Source: Allobosea psychrotolerans
GTDB lineage: Bacteria; Pseudomonadota; Alphaproteobacteria; Rhizobiales; Beijerinckiaceae
Length of the DNA: 64,000 nucleotides
Assembly: GCF_002917105.1 (NCBI RefSeq)
Contig: NZ_PQFZ01000022.1
Coordinates: 23,280 to 87,279 of the forward strand
Reading direction: 5' to 3'
Part shown: piece by piece, positions 26,692 through 35,111 of the stretch
Layout: every line of letters begins with the position of its first letter
Position numbering within the stretch: the stretch's first letter is position 1
Made by a program: the position numbers and the translations under genes
Notes under the pieces: generated by a model
The model's database searches: none
Seen by the model: only the letters and a program-made list of their open reading frames with translations
Told to the model about the DNA's origin: nothing

Positions 26692-27055
26692 CAGAGCAGC
26701 GTGACGTCCCGCTACGCTCTCGGGCCAAAGAGCTATCTGCTGGGCCGCCTTGCGCCGGGGGGGGGGCGACGATGGCGCGGTGGCGGCCAATGGGCCGATG
26801 CGCGAGGCCCGCGACCGGCTCGGTCTGACGACGGTGCTCACGTCATGAACGGCGCTCTGGTCCTGAAGACCGTCCAAGGCACCACGCCGATTGCCATCGA
26901 CGCGCGAGCCGGGAGCGAGCTGTCCATGCACGCGTCGGCGCAGGGCTACGTCGCATTGGCTTTCGTCCCGAGATCGCATCGCGAACGCATTTTGCGTCAG
27001 CCGCTCGTGGCACTGACTCCCCATTCGATCACGGAGCCAAGCAAGCTCGAAGGCA
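26692..27055 (+). pseudogene. Decayed IclR-family regulator fragment
   Basis: Only the ligand-binding half of an IclR-type regulator is left, spread over two frames. RYALGPKSYLLGRLA opens the effector domain, then a run of ten G (26757-26766) shifts the frame to GPMREARDRLGLTTVLT, and a second shift near 26843 returns to MNGALVLKTVQGTTPIAIDA ... LSMHASAQGYVALAF ... VALTPHSITEPSKLE. The N-terminal helix-turn-helix is missing, replaced by the repeat block upstream. Alignment to a complete relative would confirm it. Confidence 0.6.
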
Positions 27056-27098
27056 ATCGCGGCTTTGCGCTGCCCGGTCTGGGCAACGGGCACGCGAT

Positions 27099-27752
27099 TC
27101 AATCAGTCCCATCTCCCTCGGCAAAGCGGCGGAGCGCTGCGGGATCGGTGATGTGGATGGAGCGGTAGGTGTTGGTCAGCCATCCCGCCGCAGAGAAGCG
27201 CTTGAGCGCGGCGTTGACCTGCTTGCGGGAGGCATTGGCCATCACCCCCACCTCGCTCTGGGTCAGCGGGATCGGAACCTCTCCGATCCATGTGGTGCGC
27301 TGAAGGACCGAGGCGACCCGCCTGTCCACGTCGGGTCTTTGGAGATCGTCGATCACGCGGAATAAAACCTCGACCGTCATCATCAGCAAGAGCGCGACAT
27401 GGTGCACGACCATCGGATCGCGCGCCGCCATCTGATCCATCGCGTCGAGGGGAAGGTATAGCATCGTCGTTTCGACGACGGCGCGGATCTCTGCCCGCCG
27501 AGGCTTTCGCGTAAGGAAGCAACCTTCGCCGGTCCAGTGGCCCGGAACACCCAGAAGAATCAGGCGCGGCGTGGCGCCGCTCTGAGCAAAGCTGATGCTA
27601 ACGGTGCCTGTTACTAGCCCGTAAATTCCCCCTGCGGGATCGTCGAGGCGAAATACTCTGTCGCCCGGCGCGAAGCGCAGCAACACCGAGCGCTGCAGCA
27701 CCTCGGTCCGGAACGCTTCCGGCAACAATGGTAGCCAGCCACGCTCGCTCAT
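27099..27752 (-). CDS. Crp/Fnr-family transcriptional regulator
   Basis: DNA-binding regulator of 217 residues with an N-terminal cyclic-nucleotide-type beta-barrel (about residues 25-130) and a C-terminal winged helix (about 150-215): PLTQSEVGVMANASRKQVNAALKRF contains the recognition helix. The N-terminal half lacks the cysteine set of Fnr and the cAMP-binding arginine/serine block is not evident, so its signal is unknown. The ATG at 27752 has GAGGAG five bases upstream. It faces the outer-membrane/DUF1254 operon across a 425-base gap containing a matching palindrome, so it is the likely local regulator. Confidence 0.85.
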   Translation of the reverse strand: MSERGWLPLLPEAFRTEVLQRSVLLRFAPGDRVFRLDDPAGGIYGLVTGTVSISFAQSGATPRLILLGVPGHWTGEGCFLTRKPRRAEIRAVVETTMLYLPLDAMDQMAARDPMVVHHVALLLMMTVEVLFRVIDDLQRPDVDRRVASVLQRTTWIGEVPIPLTQSEVGVMANASRKQVNAALKRFSAAGWLTNTYRSIHITDPAALRRFAEGDGTD

Positions 27753-27801
27753 GATCTCCTCGGCGCGGGCCCTGCTGACTTGCTTCACGTAAAGCTCCAA
27801 C

Positions 27802-27838
27802 TTTGTCCGATTCCGGACAAATACGCTTCTCCAAGCGT
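27802..27838. promoter_or_regulatory. Palindrome of Crp/Fnr geometry plus adjacent inverted repeat
   Basis: TTTGTCC-N6-GGACAAA (27802-27821) is a perfect 7-6-7 inverted repeat, the spacing of Crp-type operators, 50 bases upstream of the regulator's start. Immediately next is ACGCTT-CTCC-AAGCGT (27823-27838). Autoregulation or control of the divergent operon is inferred. Confidence 0.5.
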
Positions 27839-28177
27839 TTATAGTAGCCGCGTTACGCCGCCACTTCCTTATTCCCACTCCTACGCAAGCTGGATGGGAT
27901 TGGACAACTGGCGCGCGACGAGATGGCGCTCGGAGGCGGTGATATGGTCCGCGGCTTTGGGAAGAAAGATGACGCGATCCCTCATAATGGGATCGCGCGG
28001 GAGGCATCGTCGCGCGGTCTGTCTGAAACCGTCTTTGCCGATCCGGTGGTTGGAGGCCGCGCTCGGCTGACGACCAGCACGCTGACCGCCATCATCCTCC
28101 CGGCGACGAATGAGCTCATCGCGGTGACCGGGCACTGCCGGTCGTTTCCTCCGGACCGACGGAAAGGAAGCAAGGTC
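27839..28177 (+). other. Leader region of the outer-membrane/DUF1254 operon
   Basis: No gene is recognised in these roughly 340 bases. A perfect nine-base inverted repeat CGCGATCCC / GGGATCGCG with a seven-base loop (27973-27997) lies in the middle. A GGAAAGGAAG purine stretch near the end is the ribosome site of the next gene. Confidence 0.45.
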
Positions 28178-28963
28178 ATGAAGCGGCTTCTCGCCCTCGT
28201 GACGATTCTGGGCGGCGTGCTGCCCGTTCAGGCAGCAGAGCCGTTTCCCGTTGCACAGCGAGCAGCTTCATTCGCCACGGCTGGCGGCCCGACCTTTTCC
28301 TTCACCGGTTATGGCTGGGCCTCGGCTCTGCACGGGCGCGCCTCGACTCTGCCACCGCTGCCGGCGGCCAAGGTCGATCTCAGCTTCCCGGACATCCTGA
28401 AGGACTTCAACGGCGGCTTGATGGGCGTCGCCGAGATGCGGCTCGGCAACTGGGGCTTTATCGCCGACGCCATGTTCAGTCAGGTGACCTCGGGGGCTGC
28501 CCTGCCCGGGCCATACTTCTCCAGCGTGAAACTGCGCTCGCAGACGCTCACGCTGCAAGCCACTGCCCTGTATCGGCTCTACAGTGATGCCAGCTTCGAT
28601 TTCGACCTCGGTGCGGGGCTGCGCTTCTGGAATCTCGATAACCGTCTGAAGATCGGCCCGGGCGCTTTGAATTTCGCCATCGAACATTCCGAAGCGGAGA
28701 ACTGGCTCGACCCGGTGCTGGCCGCCCGGCTGATCGCTCGCCTCGGCGGGCCTTGGAGCGTGACCCTGATCGGAGACGTCGGGGGCTTCGATGTGGGCTC
28801 GCGGTTGACCTGGCAGGCGCTCGGGACGGTGAACTACCGCTGGAACGAGAACTGGGTGTTCCACGCCGGTTACCGGGCCCTTCATGTCGACTACAGCAAG
28901 GGCCGCTTCCTCTACGACACGACCATGCACGGCCCGATCCTGGCCACGACCTATCGGTTCTGA
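28178..28963 (+). CDS. Outer-membrane beta-barrel protein
   Basis: Predicted exported barrel protein of 261 residues. A signal peptide (KRLLALVTILGGVLPVQA-A) is followed by alternating strands, for example FSFTGYGWASALHG, MRLGNWGFIADAMFS, YRLYSDASFDFDLGAGLRFW and the closing HGPILATTYRF that ends in phenylalanine, the usual last residue of outer-membrane barrels. The ATG at 28178 has an AGGAAG ribosome site. Three further genes follow with short gaps, all encoding envelope proteins, so it probably leads an operon controlled by the Crp/Fnr-type protein. Cargo is unknown. Confidence 0.75.
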   Translation: MKRLLALVTILGGVLPVQAAEPFPVAQRAASFATAGGPTFSFTGYGWASALHGRASTLPPLPAAKVDLSFPDILKDFNGGLMGVAEMRLGNWGFIADAMFSQVTSGAALPGPYFSSVKLRSQTLTLQATALYRLYSDASFDFDLGAGLRFWNLDNRLKIGPGALNFAIEHSEAENWLDPVLAARLIARLGGPWSVTLIGDVGGFDVGSRLTWQALGTVNYRWNENWVFHAGYRALHVDYSKGRFLYDTTMHGPILATTYRF

Positions 28964-28981
28964 CGGCGCGCCGGAACGCTC

Positions 28982-29227
28982 ATGCTCATGCTCGACATCT
29001 TCGCCTGGCTCGTTCTTGTCGTGCTGCTGTTCAGCACGATCGCCGTCGTTGTCCTGCTCGCCATGCTGCCGGGTATGATAGCGCGGCGGCGTGGCCACGA
29101 CGCGGCATTCGCCGACGCACTTCCCGCCGGCTCCGTCGGAGATGCCGCGATCTTCACCGAGCGGGTCCAGCCCGCTCATCTGATCCGCCGGATCATCGCG
29201 ATCCTCAACTACGTCAACCCCTTCTGA
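28982..29227 (+). CDS. Small DUF3302-like inner-membrane protein
   Basis: An 81-residue protein with one strong helix at residues 3-33 (DIFAWLVLVVLLFSTIAVVV) and the loop LPGMIARRRGHDAAFADAL. The opening helix and the PGxIAxxRxHxxAxA loop recall DUF3302 (E. coli YiaW), which normally has a second helix; here the C-terminal part is a charged HLIRRIIAILNYVNPF amphipathic segment instead. YiaW-type proteins accompany HlyD-like export proteins, but none is present here. The next ATG at 28988 is an equally good start. It lies 18 bases after the barrel gene. Confidence 0.55.
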   Translation: MLMLDIFAWLVLVVLLFSTIAVVVLLAMLPGMIARRRGHDAAFADALPAGSVGDAAIFTERVQPAHLIRRIIAILNYVNPF

Positions 29228-29259
29228 GCCGTCTGGGCCTTCGCCGGGAGAACATCGTC

Positions 29260-30699
29260 ATGACAAACTCCTCCTCCTCCATCAACAGACGGGCCCTTCT
29301 CGCATCGCTCGCGAGTCTTGGTGCGGGAGCCTCCCTGGGCCTGACCGCGAGTCCCTGTGCCGCCCGGGCGGCCGAGCCCGATACCCTGCGCGCGATCGCG
29401 AAGGAGGCAACGATCTGGGGCTTCCCGCTCGTCGACAATTACCGCATCCAGTATTCGTATTTTGCGGATCGCGGCGGCCCTGAGTTCAAGGCATCCTGGA
29501 ACGTGATCGCCAGCACGGCGCGCGTCTACACGCCCGAAGACAAGGCGATCCAGACGCCGAACTCGGACACGCCCTATTCCTATATCGGCGCCGACCTGCG
29601 CAATGAGCCGCTGGTGATCTCTGTGCCCGCCGTGGAGGCCGGGCGCTACTACTCGCTGCAATTCATTGACCAGTACACCTTCAACTTCGCCTATGTCGGC
29701 AGCCGCGCCACCGGCAACGAAGCCGGCAGCTTCCTGCTCGCCGGGCCGGGCTGGAAGGGGCGCAAGCCTCCGGGCGTGAAGAGCGTGATCCGCTGCGAAA
29801 CCGATTTCGCCTTCGTACTCTACCGGACCCAGCTCTTCGAGCCGGCCGACATCGAGAAGGTCAAGGCGATCCAGGCGGGTTACAAGGTGCAGCCGCTCTC
29901 GCAATTCCTCGGCAAGCCGGCGCCGGCGGCCGCGCCCGTCATCGACTTCCCGCGGCCACTCTCGTCCGAGCGGCAGCGCAATTCGGCCGAGTTCTTCCAG
30001 ATCCTGAACTTCATCCTGCAATTCTGCCCGACGCACGCTTCCGAGCGGGCTTTACGTCGGCGCTTCGCTAGCATCGGTATCGGGCCGGGTCGGGCTCTGG
30101 ATATCGCCACGCTTGCACCCGAGCGGCGCAAGGCGCTCGAGGACGGCATGGCTGACGCCTGGAAGGCCTTCGCGACCTTCAAGGCCGGCGAGCTCGACAC
30201 CGGCAAGCGCACTGCGGCAGAGGGCTTCGGGACGCGGAGCTTCCTGAAGCAGGACTACATGATCCGCATGGCCTCGGCCGCTCTGGGAATCTATGGCAAT
30301 TCGAAGGAGGAGGCACTCTACCCCTTCTACTATACCGATTCCGCCGGCAAGCCGCTGAACGGCAGGGACGGGCGGTATACGCTGCGTTTCGACCCGAAGA
30401 GCACGTTCCCGGTCAACGCCTTCTGGTCGCTGACCATCTATGAGTTGCCGCAGAGCCTGCTCTCGGCAAACGCGATCAACCGCTACCTCATCAACTCGCC
30501 GATGCTGCCGTCGCTGAAGCGCGATCCAGACGGGCTGGTGACGCTCTACCTCCAGCACGAGTCACCGGGGCCGGACCGCGAGGCGAACTGGCTACCCGTT
30601 CCTGCCGGACCGTTCTGGACGACGCTGCGGCTCTACTGGCCCAAGCCCGAGGCACTGGATCGCCGATGGAAGCAGCCGGCGCTTGTTCGTGCAGCCTGA
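29260..30699 (+). CDS. DUF1254/DUF1214 protein, TAT-exported
   Basis: Predicted periplasmic protein of 479 residues. The N terminus is a twin-arginine signal (INRRALLASLASLGAG, then SPCAARAAE). DUF1254 (about residues 45-190) begins AIAKEATIWGFPLVDNYRI with TPNSDTPYSYIGADL; DUF1214 (about 350-460) contains FPVNAFWSLTIYELPQSLL and FWTTLRLYWPKPEALDR. No catalytic residues are established for these families. GGGAG lies nine bases before the ATG. The next gene encodes a shorter protein of the same two domains, so the pair may act together. Confidence 0.83.
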   Translation: MTNSSSSINRRALLASLASLGAGASLGLTASPCAARAAEPDTLRAIAKEATIWGFPLVDNYRIQYSYFADRGGPEFKASWNVIASTARVYTPEDKAIQTPNSDTPYSYIGADLRNEPLVISVPAVEAGRYYSLQFIDQYTFNFAYVGSRATGNEAGSFLLAGPGWKGRKPPGVKSVIRCETDFAFVLYRTQLFEPADIEKVKAIQAGYKVQPLSQFLGKPAPAAAPVIDFPRPLSSERQRNSAEFFQILNFILQFCPTHASERALRRRFASIGIGPGRALDIATLAPERRKALEDGMADAWKAFATFKAGELDTGKRTAAEGFGTRSFLKQDYMIRMASAALGIYGNSKEEALYPFYYTDSAGKPLNGRDGRYTLRFDPKSTFPVNAFWSLTIYELPQSLLSANAINRYLINSPMLPSLKRDPDGLVTLYLQHESPGPDREANWLPVPAGPFWTTLRLYWPKPEALDRRWKQPALVRAA

Positions 30700-30715
30700 C
30701 AGAAGGGAACCGATC

Positions 30716-31747
30716 ATGAGAAAGACATTCGCACTGGTGGCCGCGGCCGCCATCTTCGCAAGCTGGTCCGCTCAGGCGCAGGCTCCCCAGCCCAAGCCGG
30801 TGCCCGTCAATGTCGAGAATTTCGCGCGGGCCGAGTCGGACCTCTATTTCGCCGGCATCGTCAGGAACGGCGGCTTCGGCAAGTTCGATCACACGCGCGA
30901 GCCCGCGCCGCTCGACAAGCAGACCGTCATTCGCCTCAACCGGGACACTCTCTACTCTTCCGCGGTGTTCGATCTCGATGCCGGGCCGGTCACGATCACG
31001 GTCCCCGATGCAGGCCGGCGCTTCATCTCGATGCAAGTGTTCGACGAGGATCAGTACACCCATCGGGTCGCCTACAAGCCGGGCCCCTATACCCTGACGC
31101 GCGAGAGCGTCGGCACGCGCTACGTCGCCGTGGCGTTCCGCACCCTGGCCAATCCGGCCGACAGGGACGACATGAAGCAGGCCCATGCGGTGCAGGACGC
31201 GATCAAGGTCGAGCAGCCCGGCGGGCCGGGCAAGTTCGAGATCCCGGCCTGGGACCAGGCCAGCCAGAAGAAGGTCCGCGACCTGCTGATCGCGCTCAGT
31301 GACACCCTGCCCGACAAGAACCGGATGTTCGGCACGCGCGCGGAGGTCGACCCGGTCCGCTTCCTGCTCGGCGCGGCCTCGGGCTGGGGCGGCAACCCCG
31401 ACAAGGAGGCCGTCTACCTCAATGTCGTCCCGGAGAAGAACGACGGCAGGACGGTCTACGGCCTGAAAGTGCCGGCGAGCGTGCCGGTCGACGCCTTCTG
31501 GTCGGTTAGCCTCTACAACAAGGACGGCTTCTTCGAGAAGAACGAGTTCGGCGCCTATTCGCTCAACAGTATCACCGCGAAGAGGGGCGCCGACGGCGGC
31601 GTCGACATCCAGTTCGGCGGCTGCGATGGCGCGCTTCCCAATTGCCTGCCGGTTATGGAAGGCTGGAACTACATGGTCCGCCTTTACCGACCCCGAGCAG
31701 AAATCTTGAACGGTACATGGATCTTCCCGGCGGCCACGCCGAAGTAG
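30716..31747 (+). CDS. Second DUF1254/DUF1214 protein, Sec-exported
   Basis: A 343-residue periplasmic protein with a Sec signal (RKTFALVAAAAIFASWSAQA-Q), unlike its TAT-exported neighbour. The DUF1254 part shows TVIRLNRDTLYSSAVFDLDAG and ISMQVFDEDQYTH; the DUF1214 part has VPVDAFWSVSLYNKDGFFE, NEFGAYSLNS and GWNYMVRLYRP, plus two cysteines (GGCDGALPNCLP) that could form a disulfide. It starts 16 bases after the previous stop. This is the last intact gene of the locus; decayed sequence follows. Confidence 0.83.
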   Translation: MRKTFALVAAAAIFASWSAQAQAPQPKPVPVNVENFARAESDLYFAGIVRNGGFGKFDHTREPAPLDKQTVIRLNRDTLYSSAVFDLDAGPVTITVPDAGRRFISMQVFDEDQYTHRVAYKPGPYTLTRESVGTRYVAVAFRTLANPADRDDMKQAHAVQDAIKVEQPGGPGKFEIPAWDQASQKKVRDLLIALSDTLPDKNRMFGTRAEVDPVRFLLGAASGWGGNPDKEAVYLNVVPEKNDGRTVYGLKVPASVPVDAFWSVSLYNKDGFFEKNEFGAYSLNSITAKRGADGGVDIQFGGCDGALPNCLPVMEGWNYMVRLYRPRAEILNGTWIFPAATPK

Positions 31748-32139
31748 GCCGCGGCCTGGCAGAGCCGGTGCCGGGGCAGAGGCTTGTTCGGTAGATGGCT
31801 GAGGCGGCACGACGAAATAAAGCACCGCCGGCTGTGAATGTTCGATTGAGGTCGGCACTCCGATCGGATTGCGCAGCAGCCCGATCGGCGTGCGCTCTGG
31901 TCCCTGGACACCACATTCCGAAATCTGGGAATGGGAGAATCCGTTCGTAACGAAGGTCCGGTTCTGGCAAGCTCTCAACGTCCGAAACTGTCGCAGCACG
32001 AGACCGCTGCCGAAGCCGACTCAGCCCAGACTTCCCGCAAAGCGCTCGGCCAGCTTAGCAGCGAGGCAATGTTGGCTCCGCACAGAATTCTCCTGTCTCG
32101 GAGTGGCACGGCGCCGCCTCACGCAAGTGTCCGGTCCGA
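31748..32139. other. Unrecognised sequence after the DUF1254 locus
   Basis: About 390 bases without a supported gene. Short open frames exist on both strands but none shows family motifs or a ribosome site. Position between an accessory operon and a gene remnant suggests decayed or imported DNA. Confidence 0.4.
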
Positions 32140-32588
32140 GACCGGCTCGACAGAGACTGGGCCTTAAACCTTCTCTATCGCGAGGAGGAATGGGAGATGC
32201 TCCCGCTCTGTATCGCGGACGGGATTGCCGTCGTGCCATGGTCGCCTCTTGCGCGAGGGCGGCTGACCCGCGCCCGGGAGGATACGTCGTCTACGGCGCA
32301 CGCCGCGGCCGATGAGGTCTGGAAGGCCCTCTGCGCGAAGGCCCAGGAGGCGGACCGCATGGTCGTCGGCCGCGTTGGCGAGATCGCGGAGCCGCGCGGC
32401 ATTCTACGCGCGCAAGCCGCGCTGGCTTGGCCGCTTCACAAGAAGGCGTGACGTCTCCGCTCGTCGGTGCGACCAAGATGCACCAGCTTGAGGATGCGCT
32501 CGCCGCCGTGGACGTCAGGCTGAACGGAGAGGAGATCCGATCACTGGAGGAACCCTACACATCCCGCCCCCTGTCCGGATACCAATGA
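32140..32588 (+). pseudogene. Aldo/keto reductase remnant
   Basis: The C-terminal third of an aldo/keto reductase survives: LNLLYREEEWEMLPLCI, GIAVVPWSPLARGRLTR and RAQAALAWPLHKK in one frame, then after a frameshift near 32445 GVTSPLVGATKMHQLEDAL and EEPYTSRPLSGYQ up to a stop at 32586. The N-terminal barrel with the catalytic Asp, Tyr, Lys and His is missing, so no active enzyme is made. Confidence 0.75.
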
Positions 32589-32887
32589 GCTTCCGGCTCG
32601 GACAATCGCGCTGATGGTATCGGTCGGCGAATTGGCCGATCGTCAGGCGGCCTTGCCCAAGCCCGCTCCGCGCCAGCAGGCTATCGAAAAAGTCGGCCGC
32701 ATCGGCCGATCTTAGCGACTTTGGTGGTTTTATCGGACAAGGTTCTCTACAGGATCCACGGCTCCCACACAGGCTCCTTGCGTATCGCGCTGTGTTGGCT
32801 GCGGCTATGCATCGAGAGCGTGTTCGGGCGAAGTGGGCACCGGTTCGCCCGACGACAGAGCGTGAGAGCAAAGGCTAGGGTTGCACG
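32589..32887. other. Intergenic sequence, no gene recognised
   Basis: About 300 bases between the reductase remnant and the HutD-like gene. A minus-strand open frame covers it but has no recognised motifs. The promoter of the next gene should be near its right end. Confidence 0.4.
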
Positions 32888-33490
32888 ATGAGCGATGCGA
32901 GCTTCACCCCGCTTCCGTCCGAGGCCTTTCGGCGCACGCCGTGGAAGAATGGCGGCGGCGTCACCATCGACATCGCCGACGCCTATCGCGAGGGCGCCAC
33001 GCCGGGCAGCTGGGATGGCATGATCTGGCGCTTCGGCCGCACCAGCATCGTCGCGCCCGGGCCGTTCTCCGATCTTACCGGCTATGAGCGCCTGCAACTC
33101 GTCATCGCCGGGAGCGGCCTCGTCCTCGAAACGCCGGCAGGCGAGATCGATCTGCGCAGCCCCTTCAAACCCGCCCGCTATGATGGCGGCACACCGATCA
33201 TCAGCCGTCTCGAGAACGGCCCTGTCGAAGTGGTGAACCTGATCGCCGACAGGGCGCTCTGCGAGATCGACCTCATCGTCGCAATGGCGGGTCAAAACGC
33301 CGCGCTAAGCGCAGGCACCCATGTCATCTACGCGCCGGAGAATGCCTTCACGGGCTCCTGCGACGGAAAGCCTGTCCGGATCGCGCCAGGGCAGGCGCTA
33401 TCTGTGAAAGTCAGGATTGCCGTATCGCTCGAGGCCGTGACGGGGCTCGCCGTCGTTGCGACCATCGCCCTGCGGTCTCCCCCAGCCTGA
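32888..33490 (+). CDS. HutD/Ves family protein
   Basis: Cupin-type protein of 200 residues of the HutD group. The opening RRTPWKNGGGVTIDIA, the SWDGMIWRFGRTSI segment and GYERLQLVIAGSGLVLE are the conserved blocks. HutD is found in histidine-utilisation operons and is thought to limit that pathway, while Ves in E. coli is a cold/stress protein; no hut gene is nearby, so the role here is open. It converges on a small stress gene with seven bases between stops. Confidence 0.85.
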   Translation: MSDASFTPLPSEAFRRTPWKNGGGVTIDIADAYREGATPGSWDGMIWRFGRTSIVAPGPFSDLTGYERLQLVIAGSGLVLETPAGEIDLRSPFKPARYDGGTPIISRLENGPVEVVNLIADRALCEIDLIVAMAGQNAALSAGTHVIYAPENAFTGSCDGKPVRIAPGQALSVKVRIAVSLEAVTGLAVVATIALRSPPA

Positions 33491-33497
33491 CACCGCC

Positions 33498-33680
33498 TCA
33501 ATGCGCGCGCTTCTTCGCGCCAGGCTTGGTCGCGGTCTGCGACGCGAGGGGATCGCTCGCCGGGAATGTACCTTTCAGCGCCTCGTGCAGATCGGCATCC
33601 CCGCTCTTGCCGCGCTTGGCCTGCTTCTGCTCCTGCTGTTCCTTGCGCAGGCTTTCCTTGGCCGGATTGACAGTCGCCAT
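33498..33680 (-). CDS. Small hydrophilic protein under an EcfG-type promoter
   Basis: A 60-residue, very charged soluble protein with the segment LKGTFPASDPLASQ and a basic tail. Small proteins carrying the FPASDP motif are frequent in this order and unnamed. The ATG at 33680 has AGAGGAG upstream. An exact general-stress promoter lies about 50 bases before the start, so it probably belongs to the EcfG regulon. Function is unknown; a stress-protective role is a guess based on that promoter. Confidence 0.7.
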   Translation of the reverse strand: MATVNPAKESLRKEQQEQKQAKRGKSGDADLHEALKGTFPASDPLASQTATKPGAKKRAH

Positions 33681-33727
33681 GTGAGATCTCCTCTTTGAGA
33701 CGTGCCAGACGCCTTCACTGAGGAGTG

Positions 33728-33752
33728 AACGCACAAAACCTGTGCTCGTTCC
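33728..33752 (-). promoter_or_regulatory. EcfG-type (general stress) promoter
   Basis: On the minus strand the sequence reads GGAAC, sixteen bases, CGTT, which exactly matches the alphaproteobacterial EcfG sigma consensus. The -10 element is about 48 bases before the ATG of the small FPASDP protein. Confidence 0.75.
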
Positions 33753-33761
33753 GCGATCGGC

Positions 33762-35111
33762 TCACCAGTGCCGTGGCCAGGCGATCCGTGCCACGAGCCC
33801 ACCGCCCGGCCGCTCGGACAGCGTCAGCCCGCCGCGATGCGCCTCGGCAATGGCGCGCACGATGGCAAGCCCCAGACCGAAACCGCTGCTCTCGCGCAAG
33901 GTGCGGGCGAGATCGGCGCGATAGAACGGCTCGAACACCTTCTCGCGATGCTCCGGGGCAATGCCCGGGCCATCATCCTCGACCACGATGGCGACAGTCT
34001 CGGCCTCGTCATCATCGAGCCGCACCACCGCCTTGCCGCCGAACTTGATCGCATTGTCGACGAGATTGGTGACGGCGCGCGTCATCTGGTCGGCATCGCA
34101 CAGGGCCGAGGCGCGGATTGGCCCTTCATAGACGACGATATGTCCGAGATCGGCGAAATCATCGCAAACCGTCTGGAGCAGCGCCGGCACATCGGTCGCG
34201 ACCATGCTGCCCGAGGCGCGCCCCTCGCGCAGATAGGACAAGGCCCCGCTGACCATGCGCTCCATCAGCGCCAGGTCGGCCAGGATGGCGCGGCGCTTGT
34301 CGTCATCGCCGATTTCCTCGGTGCGCAAGCGCAGCCGCGTGATCGGCGTGCGCAGATCATGGCTGACGGCTGCCAGCATCCGCGTCCGCTCATCGACGAG
34401 CCGCCGGATGCGCGCCGCCATCGCCCCGAAGGCGGCGGCAAGCCGCTTGACCTCGACAGGGCCATGCTCGAGCGAGACCGCCTCATCGCGATCGGGATCA
34501 AAGCGGTCGGCGGCTGCAGCCAATTGCGACAGCGGCGAAACCACCGCCCGCGTCGCCCAGAGCGACAAGAGCCCGATCAGCATGGCAAGCGAGGCCAGCA
34601 TCGTGATCAGGTAGAAAATAAAGGCCGTACCGCGCGGCGGTGGCGTCATGGCGGGCGGCTCGACCACCAGCCCGGTTCCGTCAGCGAAGCGCAAGGCCAC
34701 GGCGGGCGGCAGCTCCCGCCTGGACTGCGCATCGCTCTCAAGCAGTTGCGCCTGCCCGAGGCCGGACAGGTCCTGTTCGAGCAACTCGAGCAAGGCCGCA
34801 TCATACCTGTTCGGATTGCGCAGCGGCGTGCCCTGACCCGGCTGCAGTCGCGACAGTCGCGGATTTGCCCTGGTGGCAGCCTCGATGATGGCGGCCTTCA
34901 ATTCCGGCGTCGCCGCCGCATTGTGCAATTGAGCCAGCGACACCAGCTCGGTCACATAGGAGAAGCGCGGAATCCGACGCAGCTCCGCCGGCAGAAACGT
35001 CAGCAGCACGGCCACCGTGACGAGATTGGCGAGGATCAGCGAACCGACGACGATGACCGCGATCTGCGCGGCGGCCCGGGCCGGCAGCAGGCGCAGCAGG
35101 AAACGCTTCAT
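33762..35111 (-). CDS. Sensor histidine kinase (EnvZ-type)
   Basis: Membrane sensor kinase of 449 residues. Two transmembrane helices (about residues 15-40 and 168-190) flank a periplasmic sensing region of about 125 residues; a HAMP segment follows, then the phosphoacceptor box AVSHDLRTPITRLRLR (histidine near 255) and an HATPase domain with LVDNAIKF (N box), DDGPGIAPEHREKVFEPFYR (G1/F) and GFGLGLAIVRAI (G2). It is translated by a four-base overlap from the response-regulator gene upstream and would phosphorylate that protein. The signal is unknown. Confidence 0.92.
   Translation of the reverse strand: MKRFLLRLLPARAAAQIAVIVVGSLILANLVTVAVLLTFLPAELRRIPRFSYVTELVSLAQLHNAAATPELKAAIIEAATRANPRLSRLQPGQGTPLRNPNRYDAALLELLEQDLSGLGQAQLLESDAQSRRELPPAVALRFADGTGLVVEPPAMTPPPRGTAFIFYLITMLASLAMLIGLLSLWATRAVVSPLSQLAAAADRFDPDRDEAVSLEHGPVEVKRLAAAFGAMAARIRRLVDERTRMLAAVSHDLRTPITRLRLRTEEIGDDDKRRAILADLALMERMVSGALSYLREGRASGSMVATDVPALLQTVCDDFADLGHIVVYEGPIRASALCDADQMTRAVTNLVDNAIKFGGKAVVRLDDDEAETVAIVVEDDGPGIAPEHREKVFEPFYRADLARTLRESSGFGLGLAIVRAIAEAHRGGLTLSERPGGGLVARIAWPRHW

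Noticed and set aside
31748..32887. A hidden toxin-antitoxin or defence gene in the decayed stretch
   Set aside because: No frame there shows any such motif; only the reductase remnant could be supported.
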